From Biomphalaria glabrata (taxonomy: Eukaryota; Mollusca; Gastropoda; Planorbidae), in the NCBI RefSeq assembly GCF_947242115.1, contig NC_074726.1:12461970-12525969 (forward strand): a stretch of 64,000 bases of DNA. Reading direction: 5' to 3'. Each line of letters begins with the position of its first letter. Positions within the stretch are counted from its first letter, which is position 1. This document shows positions 14,401 through 29,118 of this stretch, one piece after another. The notes beneath the pieces are model-generated. The model saw only the letters and a program-made list of their open reading frames with translations, had not been told where the DNA came from and did no database searches. Both the position numbers and the translations under genes were made by a program.

Positions 14401-16650
14401 TTCAAAAGCCTGTCTCCAATCTATACATTTTCTCTTTCTTTCCCCAGCCGATCTCCAATCTATACATTTTCTCTTTCTTTCCCCAGTCGATCTGCAATCA
14501 ATACATTTTCTCTTTCTTTCCCCAGTCGATCTGCAATCTATACATTTTCTCTTTCTTTCCCCAGCCTGTCTCCAATCTATACATTTTCTCTTTCTTTCCC
14601 CACCCGATCTCCAATCTATACATTTTCTCTTTCTTTCCCCAGCCTGTCTCCAATCTATACATTTTCTCTTTCTTTCCCCACCCGATCTCCAATCTATACA
14701 TTTTCTCTTTCTTTCCTCAGGCGATCTCCAATCTATACATTTTCTCTTTCTTTCCCAAGCCTGTCTCCAATCTATACATTTTCTCTTTCTTTCCCCAGCC
14801 TGTCTCCAATCTATACATTTTCTCTTTCTTTCCCCAGCCTGTCTCCAATCTATACATTTTCTCTTTCTTTCCCCAGCCTGTCTCCAATCTATACATTTTC
14901 TCTTTCTTTCCCCAGCCGATCTCCAATCTATACATTTTCTCTTTCTTTCCCCAGCCGATCTCAAATTTATACATTTTCTCTTTCTTTCCCCAGCCTGTCT
15001 CCAATCTATACATTTTCTCTTTCTTTCCCCAGCCGATCTCCAATCTATACATTTTCTCTTTTTTTCCCCAGCCGATCTCCAATCAATACATTTTCTCTTT
15101 CTTTCCCCAGCCTGTCTCCAATCTATACATTTTCTCTTTCTTTCCCCAGCCTGTCTCCAATCTATACATTTTCTCTTTCTTTCCCCAGCCGATCTCCAAT
15201 CATAACAATTTCTCTTTCTTTCCCCACCCGATCTCCAATCTATACATTTTCTCTTTCTTTCCCCAGCCGATCTCCAATCTATACATTTTCTCTTTCTTTC
15301 CCTAGTCGATCTGCAATCAATACATTTTCTCTTTCTTTCCCCAGCCGATCTCTAATCTATACATTTTCTCTTTCTTTCCCAAGCCTGTCTCCAATCAATA
15401 CATTTTCTCTTTCTTTCCCCAGTCGATCTGCAATCTATACATTTTCTATTTCTTTCCCCAGCCTGTCTCCAATCTATACATTTTCTCTTTCTTTCCCCAG
15501 CCTGTCTCCAATCTATACATTTTCTCTTTCTTTCCCCAGCCTGTCTCCAATCTATACATTTTCTCTTTCTTTCCCCAGCCGATCCCAAATTTATACATTT
15601 TCTCTTTCTTTCCCCAGCCTGTCTCCAATCTATACATTTTCTCTTTCTTTCCCCAGCCTGTCTCCAATCTTTACATTTTCTTTTTCTTTCCCCAGGATGT
15701 CTCCAATCTATACATTTTCTCTTTCTTTCCCCAGCCTGTTTTCAATCTATACATTTTCTCTTTCTTTCTCCAGCCTGTCTCCAATCTATACATTTTCTCT
15801 TTCTTTCCCCAGCCTGTCTCCAATCTATACATTTTCTCTTTCTTTCCCCAGCCTGTCTCCAATCTATACATTTTCTCTTTCTTTCCCCAGCCGATCTCCA
15901 ATCTATACATTTTCTCTTTCTTTACTTAAGCCCATCTCCAATCTATACATTTTCTCTTTTTTTCCCCAGCCTGTCTCCAAACTATACATTTTCTCTTTCT
16001 TTCCCCAGCCGATCTCCAATCTATACATTTTCTCTTTCTTTCCCCAGCCTGTCTCCAATCTATACATTTTCTCTTTCTTTCCCCAGCCGATCTCCAATCT
16101 ATACATTTTCACTTTCTTTCCCCAGCCGATCTCCAATCTATACATTTTCTCTTTCTTTACTTAAGCCCATCTCCAATCAATACATTTTCTCTTTCTTTTC
16201 CCAGCCGATCTGCAATCAATACATTTTCTCTTTCTTTCCCCAGCCTTTCTCCAATCTATACATTTTCTCTTTCTTTCCCCAGCCGATCTCCAATCTATAC
16301 ATTTTCTCTTTCTTTCCCCAGCCGATCTCCAATCAATACATTTTCTCTTTCTTTACTTAAGCCCATCTCCAATCAATACATTTTCTCTTTCTTTTCCCAG
16401 CCGATCTGCAATCAATACATTTTCTCTTTCTTTACCCAGCCGATCTCCAATCAATACATTTTCTCTTTCTTTACTTAAGCCCATCTCCAATCAATACATT
16501 TTCTCTTTCTTTCCCCAGCCGATCTCCAATCTATACATTTTCTTTTTCTTTCCCAAGCCTGTCTCCAATCAATACATTTTCTCTTTCTTTCCCCAGTCGA
16601 TCTGCAATCAATACATTTTCTATTTCTTTCCCCAGCCGATCTCCAATCTA
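11500..16650 (+). repeat. About 2.6-kb higher-order duplication in the array
   Basis: Blocks at 12,734, 12,828, 13,053, 13,079 and 13,285 recur at 15,352, 15,446, 15,671, 15,697 and 15,903 (offset 2,618). The more proximal block at 12,138 recurs at 14,717 (offset 2,579). The two offsets differ by exactly one 39-base unit. Confidence 0.85.
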
Positions 16651-18299
16651 TACATTTTCTCTTTCTTTACTTAAGCCCATCTCCAATCTATACATTTTCT
16701 CTTTCTTTCCCCAGCCGATCTCCAATCTATAAATTTTCTCTTTCTTTCCCCAGCCTGTCTCCAATCTATACATTTTCTCTTGCTTTTCCTAGCCGATCTC
16801 CAATCTATACATTTTCTCTTTCTTTCCCCAGCCGATCTCCAATCTATACATTTTCTCTTTCTTTCTCCAGCCTGTCTCCAATCTATACATTTTCTCTTTC
16901 TTTCCCCAGCCTGTCTCCAATCTATACATTTTCTCTTTCTTTCCCCAGCCCATCTCCAAACAATACATTTTCTCTTTCTTTCCATAGCCGATCTCTAATC
17001 TATACATTTTCTCTTTCTTTCCCAAGCCTGTCTCCAATCAATACATTTTCTCTTTCTTTCCCCAGTCGATCTGCAATCAATACATTTTCTATTTCTTTCC
17101 CCAGCCTGTCTCCAATCTATACATTTTCTCTTTCTTTCCTCAGCCGATCTCCAATCTATACATTTTCTCTTTCTTTCCCAAGCCTGTCTCCAATCTATAC
17201 ATTTTCTCTTTCTTTCCCCAGCCTGTCTCCAATCTATACATTTTCTCTTTCTTTCCACAGCCTGTCTCCAATCTATACATTTTCTCTTTCTTTCCCCAGC
17301 CTGTCTCCAATCTATACATTTTCTCTTTCTTTCCCCAGCCGATCTCCAATCTATACATTTTCTCTTTTTTTCCCCAGCCGATCTCCAATCAATACATTTT
17401 CTCTTTCTTTCCCCAGCCTGTCTCCAATCTATACATTTTCTCTTTCTTTCCCCAGCCTGTCTCCATTCTATACATTTTCTCTTTCTTTCCCCAGCCGATC
17501 TCCAATCATAACATTTTCTCTTTCTTTCCCCACCCGATCTCCAATCTATACATTTTCTCTTTCTTTCCCCAGCCGATCTCCAATCTATACATTTTCTCTT
17601 TCTTTCCCCAGTCGATCTGCAATCAATACATTTTCTCTTTCTTTCCCCAGCCGATCTCCAATCTATACATTTTCTCTTTCTTTCCCCAGCCGATCTCCAA
17701 TCTATACATTTTCTCTTTCTTTCCCCAGCCTGTCTCCAATCTATACATTTTCTCTTTCTTTCTCCAGCCTGTCTCCAATCTATACATTTTCTTTTTCTTT
17801 CCCCAGGATGTCTCCAATCTATACATTTTCTCTTTCTTTCCCCAGCCTGTCTTCAATCTATACATTTTCTCTTTCTTTCCCCAGTCTGTCTCCAATCTAT
17901 ACATTTTCTCTTTCTTTCCCCAGCCTGTCTCCAATCTATACATTTTCTCTTTCTTTCCCCAGCCTGTCTCCAATCTATACATTTTCTCTTTCTTTCCCCA
18001 GCCGATCTCCAATCTATACATTTTCTCTTTCTTTCCCCAGCCGATCTCCAATCTATACATTTTCTCTTTCTTTCCCCAGCCTGTCTCCAATCTATACATT
18101 TTCTCTTTCTTTCCCCAGCCGATCTCCAATCTATACATTTTCTCTTTCTTTCCCCAGCCTGTCTCCAATCTATACATTTTCTCTTTCTTTCCCCAGCCGA
18201 TCTCCAATCTATACATTTTCTCTTTCTTTCCCCAGCCGATCTCCATTCTATACATTTTCTCTTTCTTTCCCCAGCCGATCTCCAATCTATACATTTTCT

Positions 18300-19980
18300 C
18301 TTTCTTTACTTAAGCCCATCTCCAATCAATACATTTTCTCTTTCTTTCCCCAGCCGATCTCCAATCTATACATTTTTCTTTCTTTCCCAAGCCTGTCTCC
18401 AATCAATACATTTTCTCTTTGTTTCCCCAGTCGATCTGCAATCAATACTTTTTCTATTTCTTTCCCCAGCCGATCTCCAATCTATACATTTTCTTTTTCT
18501 TTACTTAAGCCCATCTCCAATCTATACATTTTCTCTTTCTTTCCCCAGCCGATCTCCAATCTATAAATTTTCTCTTTCTTTCCCCAGCCTGTCTCCAATC
18601 TATACATTTTCTCTTGCTTTCCCCAGCCGATCTCCAATCTATACATTTTCTCTTTCTTTCCCCAGCCGATCTCCAATCAATACATTTTCTCTTTCTTTAC
18701 TTAAGCCCATCTCCAATCAATACATTTTCTCTTTCTTTCCCCAGCCTGTCTCCAATCTATACATTTTCTCTTTCTTTCCCCAGCCTGTCTCCAATCTATA
18801 CATTTTCTCTTTCTTTCCCCAGCCGATCTCCAATCAATACATTTTCTCTTTCTTTCCCCAGCCTGTCTCCAATCTATACATTTTCTCTTTCTTTCCCCAG
18901 CCTGTCTCCAATCTATACATTTTCTCTTTCTTTTCCCAGCCGATCTCTAATCTATACATTTTCTCTTTCTTTCCCCAGCCGATCTCCAATCTATACATTT
19001 TCTCTTTTTTTCCCCAGCCGATCTCCAATCAATACATTTTCTCTTTCTTTCCCCAGCCTGTCTCCAATCTATACATTTTCTCTTTCTTTCCCCAGCCTGT
19101 CTCCAATCTATACATTTTCTCTTTCTTTCCCCAGCCGATCTCTAATCTATACATTTTCTCTTTCTTTCCCCAGCCGATCTCCAATCTATACATTTTCTCT
19201 TTCTTTCCTCAGCCGATCTCTAATCTATACATTTTCTCTTTCTTTCCCCAGCCGATCTCCAATCTATACATTTTCTCTTTCTTTACTTAAGCCCATCTCC
19301 AATCAATACATTTTCTCTTTCTTTCCCCAGCCGATCTCCAATCTATACATTTTTCTTTCTTTCCCAAGCCTGTCTCCAATCAATACATTTTCTCTTTGTT
19401 TCCCCAGTCGATCTGCAATCAATACTTTTTCTATTTCTTTCCCCAGCCGATCTCCAATCTATACATTTTCTCTTTCTTTACTTAAGCCCATCTCCAATCT
19501 ATACATTTTCTCTTTCTTTCCCCAGCCGATCTCCAATCTATAAATTTTCTCTTTCTTTCCCCAGCCTGTCTCCAATCTATACATTTTCTCTTGCTTTCCC
19601 CAGCCGATCTCCAATCTATACATTTTCTCTTTCTTTCCCCAGCCGATCTCCAATCAATACATTTTCTCTTTCTTTACTTAAGCCCATCTCCAATCAATAC
19701 ATTTTCTCTTTCTTTCCCCAGCCTGTCTCCAATCTATACATTTTCTCTTTCTTTCCCCAGCCTGTCTCCAATCTATACATTTTCTCTTTCTTTCCCCAGC
19801 CGATCTCCAATCAATACATTTTCTCTTTCTTTCCCCAGCCTGTCTCCAATCTATACATTTTCTCTTTCTTTCCCCAGCCTGTCTCCAATCTATACATTTT
19901 CTCTTTCTTTTCCCAGCCGATCTCTAATCTATACATTTTCTCTTTCTTTCCCCAGCCGATCTCCAATCTATACATTTTCT
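18300..19980 (+). repeat. 977-bp higher-order tandem duplication in the array
   Basis: Rare variants (a shortened CATTTTTCTTT tract, a TTTGTTTCC unit, an AATACTTTTTC unit) occur in the same order near 18,370-18,450 and again 977 bases later. 977 is twenty-five 39-base steps plus two bases, which fits the number of 40-base ACTTAAG units enclosed. Confidence 0.85.
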
Positions 19981-22900
19981 CTTTCTTTCCTCAGCCGATC
20001 TCTAATCTATACATTTTCTCTTTCTTTCCCCAGCCGATCTCTAATCTATATATTTTCTCTTTCTTTCCCCAGCCGATCTCCAATCTATACATTTTTTCTT
20101 TCTTTCCCCAGTCGATCTGCAATCAATACATTTTCTCTTTCTTTCCCCAGTCGATCTGCAATCAATACATTTTCTCTTTCTTTCTCCAGCCTGTCTCCAA
20201 TCTACACATTTTCTCTTTCTTTCCCCCGCCGATCTCCAATCTATACATTTTCTCTTTCTTTCCCCAGTCGATCTGCAATCAATATATTATCTCTTTCTTT
20301 CCCCAGTCGATCTGCAATCTATACATTTTCTCTTTCTTTCCCCAGCCTGTCTCCAATCTATACATTTTCTCTTTCTTTCCCCACCCGATCTCCAATCTAT
20401 ACATTTTCTCTTTCTTTCCCCAGCCGATCTCCAATCTATACATTTTCTCTTTCTTTCCCCAGTCGATCTGCAATCAATACATTTTCTCTTTCTTTCCCCA
20501 GCCGATATCCTATCTATACATTTTCTCTTTCTTTCCCCAGCCGATCTCCAATCTATACATTTTCTCTTTCTTTCCCCAGCCGATCTCCAATCTATACATT
20601 TTCTCTTTCTTTCCCCAGTCGATCTGCAATCAATACATTTTCTCTTTCTTTCCCCAGCCGATCTCCAATCTATACATTTTCTCTTTCTTTCCCCAGCCGA
20701 TCTCCAATCTATAAATTTTCTCTTTCTTTCCCCAGCCTGTCTCCAATCTATACATTTTCTCTTGCTTTCCCCAGCCGATCTCCAATCTATACATTTTCTC
20801 TTTCTTTCCCCAGCCGATCTCCAATCAATACATTTTCTCTTTCTTTACTTAAGCCCATCTCCAATCAATACATTTTCTCTTTCTTTCCCCAGCCTGTCTC
20901 CAATCTATACATTTTCTCTTTCTTTCCCCAGCCTGTCTCCAATCTATACATTTTCTCTTTCTTTCCCCAGCCTGTCTCCAATCTATACATTTTCTCTTTC
21001 TTTCCCCAGCCTGTCTCCAATCTATTTATTTTCTCTTTCTTTCCCCAGCCGATCTCCAATCTATACATTTTCTCTTTCTTTCCCCAGCCGATCTCCAATC
21101 TATACATTTTCTCTTTCTTTCCCCAGCCTATCTCCAATCTATACATTTTCTCTTTCTTTCCCCAGCCGATCTCCAATCTATACATTTTCTCTTTCTTTCC
21201 CCAGCCTGTCTCCAATCTATACATTTTCTCTTTCTTTCCCCAGCCGATCTCCAATCTATACATTTTCTCTTTCTTTACTTAAGCACATCTCCAATCTATA
21301 CATTTTCTCTTTCTTTCCCCAGCCGATCTCCAATCTATACATTTTCTCTTTCTTTCCCCAGCCTGTCTCCAATCTATACATTTTCTCTTTCTTTCCCCAG
21401 CCGATCTCCAATCTATACATTTTCTCTTTCTTTACTTAAGCCCATCTCCAATCAATACATTTTCTCTTTCTTTTCTTAGCCGATCTGCAATCAATACATT
21501 TTCTCTTTCTTTCCCCAGCCTGTCTCCAATCTATACATTTTCTCTTTCTTTCCCCAGCCGATCTCCAATCAATACATTTTCTCTTTCTTTCCCCAGCCTG
21601 TCTCCAATCTATACATTTTCTCTTTCTTTCCCCAGCCTGTCTCCAATCTATACATTTTCTCTTTCTTTTCCCAGCCGATCTCTAATCTATACATTTTCTC
21701 TTTCTTTCCCCAGCCGATCTCCAATCTATACATTTTCTCTTTCTTTCCTCAGCCGATCTCTAATCTATACATTTTCTCTTTCTTTCCCCAGCCGATCTCT
21801 AATCTATATATTTTCTCTTTCTTTCCCCAGCCGATCTCCAATCTATACATTTTTTCTTTCTTTCCCCAGTCGATCTGCAATCAATACATTTTCTCTTTCT
21901 TTCCCCAGTCGATCTGCAATCAATACATTTTCTCTTTCTTTCTCCAGCCTGTCTCCAATCTACACATTTTCTCTTTCTTTCCCCCGCCGATCTCCAATCT
22001 ATACATTTTCTCTTTCTTTCCCCAGTCGATCTGCAATCAATATATTATCTCTTTCTTTCCCCAGTCGATCTGCAATCTATACATTTTCTCTTTCTTTCCC
22101 CAGCCTGTCTCCAATCTATACATTTTCTCTTTCTTTCCCCACCCGATCTCCAATCTATACATTTTCTCTTTCTTTCCCCAGCCGATCTCCAATCTATACA
22201 TTTTCTCTTTCTTTCCCCAGTCGATCTGCAATCAATACATTTTCTCTTTCTTTCCCCAGCCGATATCCTATCTATACATTTTCTCTTTCTTTCCCCAGCC
22301 GATCTCCAATCTATACATTTTCTCTTTCTTTCCCCAGCCGATCTCCAATCTATACATTTTCTCTTTCTTTCCCCAGTCGATCTGCAATCAATACATTTTC
22401 TCTTTCTTTCCCCAGCCGATCTCCAATCTATACATTTTCTCTTTCTTTCCCCAGCCGATCTCCAATCTATAAATTTTCTCTTTCTTTCCCCAGCCTGTCT
22501 CCAATCTATACATTTTCTCTTGCTTTCCCCAGCCGATCTCCAATCTATACATTTTCTCTTTCTTTCCCCAGCCGATCTCCAATCAATACATTTTCTCTTT
22601 CTTTACTTAAGCCCATCTCCAATCAATACATTTTCTCTTTCTTTCCCCAGCCTGTCTCCAATCTATACATTTTCTCTTTCTTTCCCCAGCCTGTCTCCAA
22701 TCTATACATTTTCTCTTTCTTTCCCCAGCCTGTCTCCAATCTATACATTTTCTCTTTCTTTCCCCAGCCTGTCTCCAATCTATTTATTTTCTCTTTCTTT
22801 CCCCAGCCGATCTCCAATCTATACATTTTCTCTTTCTTTCCCCAGCCGATCTCCAATCTATACATTTTCTCTTTCTTTCCCCAGCCTATCTCCAATCTAT

Positions 22901-23278
22901 ACATTTTCTCTTTCTTTCCCCAGCCGATCTCCAATCTATACATTTTCTCTTTCTTTCCCCAGCCTGTCTCCAATCTATACATTTTCTCTTTCTTTCCCCA
23001 GCCGATCTCCAATCTATACATTTTCTCTTTCTTTACTTAAGCACATCTCCAATCTATACATTTTCTCTTTCTTTCCCCAGCCGATCTCCAATCTATACAT
23101 TTTCTCTTTCTTTCCCCAGCCTGTCTCCAATCTATACATTTTCTCTTTCTTTCCCCAGCCGATCTCCAATCTATACATTTTCTCTTTCTTTACTTAAGCC
23201 CATCTCCAATCAATACATTTTCTCTTTCTTTTCTTAGCCGATCTGCAATCAATACATTTTCTCTTTCTTTCCCCAGCC
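19797..23278 (+). repeat. 1,758-bp higher-order tandem duplication in the array
   Basis: Marker variants at 19,797, 20,279, 20,630, 20,762 and 20,865 recur at 21,555, 22,037, 22,388, 22,520 and 22,623, all 1,758 bases apart. The two copies look almost identical over about 1.7 kb, which suggests one of the more recent duplications in the array. Confidence 0.9.
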
Positions 23279-24111
23279 GATCTCCAATCAATACATTTTC
23301 TCTTTCTTTACTTAAGCCCATCTCCAATCAATACATTTTCTCTTTCTTTCCCCAGCCGATCTCCAATCTATACATTTTCTCTTTCTTTCCCCAGCCGATC
23401 TCCAATCTATACATTTTCTCTTTCTTTCACCAGCCTGTCTCCAATCTATACATTTTCTCTTTCTTTCCCCAGCCGATCTCCAATCTATACATTTTCTCTT
23501 TCTTTACTTAAGCCCATCTCCAATCAATACATTTTCTCTTTCTTTTCCCAGCCGATCTGCAATCAATACATTTTCTTTTTCTTTCCCCAGCCGATCTCCA
23601 ATCAATACATTTTCTCTTTCTTTACTTAAGCCCATCTCCAATCAATACATTTTCTCTTTCTTTCCCCAGCCGATCTCCAATCTATACATTTTCTCTTTCT
23701 TTCCCAAGCCTGTCTCCAATCAATACATTTTCTCTTTCTTTCCCCAGTCGATCTGCAATCAATACATTTTCTATTTCTTTCCCCAGCCGATCTCCAATCT
23801 ATACATTTTCTCTTTCTTTACTTAAGCCCATCTCCAATCAATACATTTTCTCTTTCTTTCCCCTGCCGATCTCCAATCTATAAATTTTCTCTTTCTTTCC
23901 CCAGCCTGTCTGCAATCTATACATTTTCTCTTGCTTTCCCCAGCCGATCTCCAATCTATACATTTTCTCTTTCTTTCCTCAGCCGATCTCCAATTTATAC
24001 ATTTTCTCTTTCTTTCCCCAGCCTGTCTCCAATCTATACATTTTCTCTTTCTTTCCCCAGCCGATCTCCAATCAATACATTTTCTCTTTCTTTACTTAAG
24101 CCCATCTCCAA

Positions 24112-27100
24112 TCAATACATTTTCTCTTTCTTTCCCCAGCCGATCTCCAATCTATACATTTTCTCTTTCTTTACCAAGCCTGTCTCCAATCTATACATTT
24201 TCTCTTTCTTTTCCCAGCCTGTCTCCAATCTATACATTTTCTCTTTCTTTCCCAAGCCTGTCTCCAATCTATACATTTTCTCTTTCTTTCCCCAGCCGAT
24301 CTCCAATCTATACATTTTCTCTTTCTTTCCCCAGTCGATCTGCAATCTATACATTTTCTCTTTCTTTCCCCAGCCTGTCTCCAATCTATACATTTTCTCT
24401 TTCTTTCCTCAGCCTGTCTCCAATCTATACATTTTCTCTTTCTTTACTTAAGCACATCTCCAATCTATACATTTTCTCTTTCTTTCCCCAGCCGATCTGC
24501 AATCAATACATTTTCTCTTTCTTTTTCCAGCCGATCTCCAATCAATACATTTTCTCTTTCTTTACTTAAGCCCATCTCCAATCAATACATTTTCTCTTTC
24601 TTTCCCCAGCCTGTCTCCAATCTATACATTTTCTCTTTCTTTCCCAAGCCTGTCTCCAATCTATACATTTTCTCTTTCTTTCCCCAGTCGATCTGCAATC
24701 AATACATTTTCTATTTCTTTCCTCAGCTGATCTCCAATCTATACATTTTCTCTTTCTTTACTTAAGCCCATCTCCAATCTATACATTTTCTCTTTCTTTC
24801 CCCAGCCTGTCTCCAATCTATACATTTTCTCTTTCTTTCCCCAGCCTTTCTCCAATCTATACATTTTCTCTTTCTTTCCCCAGCCGATCTCCAATCTATA
24901 CATTTTCTCTTTCTTTCCCCAGCCTGTCTCCAATCTATACATTTTCTCTTTCTTTCCCCAGCCTGTCTCCAATCTATACATTTTCTCTTTCTTTTTCCCA
25001 GCCTGTCTCCAATCTATACATTTTCTCTTTCTTTCTCCAACCTGTCTCCAATCTATACATTTTCTCTTTCTTTCCCCAGCCTGTCTCCAATCTATACATT
25101 TTCTCTTTCTTTCCCCAGTCGATCTGCAATCAATACATTTTCTCTTTCTTTCCCCAGCTGATCTCCAATCTATACATTTTCTCTTTCTTTCCCCAGCCTG
25201 TCTCCAATCTATACATTTTCTCTTTCTTTCCCCAGTCGATCTGCAATCAATACATTTTCTTTTTCTTTGCCCAGCCAATCTCCAATCTATACATTTTCTC
25301 TTTCTTTCCCCAGCCTGTCTCCAATCTATACATTTTCTCTTTCTTTCTCCAGCCTGTCTCCAATCTATACATTTTCTTTTTCTTTCCCCAGCCTGTCTCC
25401 AATCTATACATTTTCTCTTTCTTTCCCCAGCCTGTCTTCAATCTATACATTTTCTCTTTCTTTCCCCAGCCGATCTCCAATCTATACATTTTCTCTTTCT
25501 TTCCCCAGCCTGTCTCCAATCTATACATTTTCTCTTTCTTTCCCCAGCCTGTCTCCAATCTATTTATTTTCTATTTCTTTCCCCAGCCGATCTCCAATCT
25601 ATACATTTTCTCTTTCTTTCCCCAGCCGATCTCCAATCTATACATTTTCTCTTTCTTTCCCCAGCCTATCTCCAATCTATACATTTTCTCTTTCTTTCCC
25701 CAGCCGATCTCCAATCTATACATTTTCTCTTTCTTTCCCCAGCCTGTCTCCAATCTATACATTTTCTCTTTCTTTCCTCAGCCGATCTCCAATCTATACA
25801 TTTTCTCTTTCTTTACTTAAGCCCATCTCCAATCAATACATTTTCTCTTTCTTTTCCCAGCCGATCTGCAATCAATACATTTTCTCTTTCTTTCCCCAGC
25901 CGATCTCCAATCAATACATTTTCTCTTTCTTTACTTAAGCCCATCTCCAATCAATAAATTTTCTCTTTCTTTCCCCAGCCGATCTCCAATCTATACATTT
26001 TCTCTTTCTTTCCCCAGCCGATCTCCAATCTATACATTTTCTCTTTCTTTCCCCAGCCTGTCTCCAATCTATACATTTTCTCTTTCTTTCCCCAGCCGAT
26101 CTCCAATCTATACATTTTCTCTTTCTTTACTTAAGCCCATCTCCAATCAATACATTTTCTCTTTCTTTTCCCAGCCGATCTGCAATCAATACATTTTCTC
26201 TTTCTTTCCCCAGCCGATCTCCAATCAATACATTTTCTCTTTCTTTACTTAAGCCCATCTCCAATCAATACATTTTCTCTTTCTTTCCCCAGCCGATCTC
26301 CAATCTATACATTTTCTCTTTCTTTCCCTAGCCTGTCTCCAATCAATACATTTTCTCTTTCTTTCCCCAGTCGATCTGCAATCAATACATTTTCTATTTC
26401 TTTCCCCAGCCGATCTCCAATCTATACATTTTCTCTTTCTTTACTTAAGCCCATCTCCAATCAATACATTTTCTCTTGCTTTCCCCAGCCGATCTCCAAT
26501 CTATACATTTTCTCTTTCTTTCCCCAGCCGATCTCCAATTTATACATTTTCTCTTTCTTTCCCCATCCTGTCTCTAATCTATACATTTTCTCTTTCTTTC
26601 CCCAGCCGATCTCCAATCAATACATTTTCTCTTTCTTTACTTAAGCCCATCTCCAATCAATACATTTTCTCTTTCTTTCCCCAGCCGATCTCCAATCTAT
26701 ACATTTTCTCTTTCTTTCTCAAGCCTGTCTCCAATCTATACATTTTCTCTTTCTTTCCCCAGCCTGTCTCCAATCTATACATTTTCTCTTTCTTTCCCCA
26801 GCCTGTCTCCAATCTATACATTTTCTCTTTCTTTCCCCAGCCGATTTCCAATCTATACATTTTCTCTTTCTTTCCCCAGTCGATCTGCAATCTATACATT
26901 TTCTCTTTCTTTCCCCAGCCTGTCTCCAATCTATACATTTTCTCTTTCTTTCCTCAGCCTGTCTCCAATCTATACATTTTCTCTTTCTTTCCCCAGTCGA
27001 TCTCCAATCTATACATTTTCTCTTTCTTTACTTAAGCCCATCTCCAATCAATACATTTTCTCTTTCTTTCCCCAGTCGATCTCCAATCTATACATTTTCT

Positions 27101-27650
27101 CTTTCTTTACTTAAGCACATCTCCAATCTATACATTTTCTCTTTCTTTCCCCAGCCGATCTGCAATCAATACATTTTCTCTTTCTTTTTCCAGCCGATCT
27201 CCAATCAATACATTTTCTCTTTCTTTACTTAAGCCCATCTCCAATCAATACATTTTCTCTTTCTTTCCCCAGCCTGTCTCCAATCTATACATTTTCTCTT
27301 TCTTTCCCAAGCCTGTCTCCAATCTATACATTTTCTCTTTCTTTCCCCAGTCGATCTGCAATCAATACATTTTCTATTTCTTTCCTCAGCCGATCTCCAA
27401 TCTATACATTTTCTCTTTCTTTACTTAAGCCCATCTCCAATCTATACATTTTCTCTTTCTTTCCCCAGCCTGTCTCCAATCTATACATTTTCTTTTTCTT
27501 TCCCCAGCCTTTCTCCAATCTATACATTTTCTCTTTCTTTCCCCAGCCGATCTCCAATCTATACATTTTCTCTTTCTTTCCCCAGCCTGTCTCCAATCTA
27601 TACATTTTCTCTTTCTTTCCCCAGCCTGTCTCCAATCTATACATTTTCTC
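24112..27650 (+). repeat. About 2.5-2.7-kb higher-order duplication in the array
   Basis: The block at 24,112-24,393 recurs at 26,657-26,938 (offset 2,545). The following block anchored on the ACTTAAG unit at 24,760 recurs at 27,423 (offset 2,663). The change in offset (118 bases) corresponds to three extra units, one of them 40 bases long. Confidence 0.75.
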
Positions 27651-28026
27651 TTTCTTTTTCCCAGCCTGTCTCCAATCTATACATTTTCTCTTTCTTTCTC
27701 CAACCTGTCTCCAATCTATACATTTTCTCTTTCTTTCCCCAGCCTGTCTCCAATCTATACATTTTCTCTTTCTTTCCCCAGTCGATCTGCAATCAATACA
27801 TTTTCTCTTTCTTTCCCCAGCCGATCTCCAATCTATACATTTTCTCTTTCTTTCCCCAGCCTGTCTCCAATCTATACATTTTCTCTTTCTTTCCCCAGTC
27901 GATCTGCAATCAATACATTTTCTTTTTCTTTCCCCAGCCGATCTGCAATCAATACATTTTCTCTTTCTTTCCCCAGCCGATCTCCAATCTATACATTTTC
28001 TCTTTCTTTCCCAAGTCTGTCTCCAA

Positions 28027-29118
28027 TCAATACATTTTCTCTTTCTTTCCCAAGCCTGTCTCCAATCTATACATTTTCTCTTTCTTTCCCATGCCTGTCT
28101 CCAATCTATACATTTTCTCTTTCTTTCCCCAGTCGATCTCCAATCTATACATTTTCTCTTTCTTTCCCCAGCCTGTCTCCAATCTATACATTTTCTCTTT
28201 CTTTCCCCAGCCTGTCTCCAATCTATACATTTTCTCTTTCTTTCCCCAGCCTGTCTCCAATCTATACATTTTCTCTTTCTTTCCCCAGCCTGTCTCCAAT
28301 CTATACATTTTCTCTTTCTTTCCCCAGCCTGTCTTCAATCTATACATTTTCTCTTTCTTTCCCCAGCCTGTCTCCAATCTTTACATTTTCTCTTTCTTTC
28401 CCCAGCCTGTCTCCAATCTATACATTTTCTCTTTCTTTCTCCAACCTGTCTCCAATCTATACATTTTCTCTTTCTTTTCCCAGCCTGTCTCCAATCTATA
28501 CATTTTCTCTTTCTTTCCCCAGTCGATCTGCAATCAATACATTTTCTCTTTCTTTCCCCAGCCGATCTCCAATCTATACATTTTCTCTTTCTTTCCCCAG
28601 CCTGTCTCCAATCTATACATTTTCTCTTTCTTTCCCCAGTCGATCTGCAATCAATACATTTTCTTTTTCTTTCCCCAGCCGATCTGCAATCAATACATTT
28701 TCTCTTTCTTTCCCCAGCCGATCTCCAATCTATACATTTTCTCTTTCTTTCCCAAGCCTGTCTCCAATCAATACATTTTCTCTTTCTTTCCCAAGCCTGT
28801 CTCCAATCTATACATTTTCTCTTTCTTTCCCATGCCTGTCTCCAATCTATACATTTTCTCTTTCTTTCCCCAGTCGATCTCCAATCTATACATTTTCTCT
28901 TTCTTTCCCCAGCCTGTCTCCAATCTATACATTTTCTCTTTCTTTCCCCAGCCTGTCTCCAATCTATACATTTTCTCTTTCTTTCCCCAGCCTGTCTCCA
29001 ATCTATACATTTTCTCTTTCTTTCCCCAGCCTGTCTCCAATCTATACATTTTCTCTTTCTTTCCCCAGCCTGTCTTCAATCTATACATTTTCTCTTTCTT
29101 TCCCCAGCCTGTCTCCAA
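28027..29118 (+). repeat. 741-bp tandem duplication at the array's right edge
   Basis: The unit order of 28,027-28,377 recurs at 28,768-29,118 with a 741-base offset, exactly nineteen 39-base units, and near identity. This block lies within 110 bases of the exon junction, so recent exchange has happened close to the exon. Confidence 0.9.
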
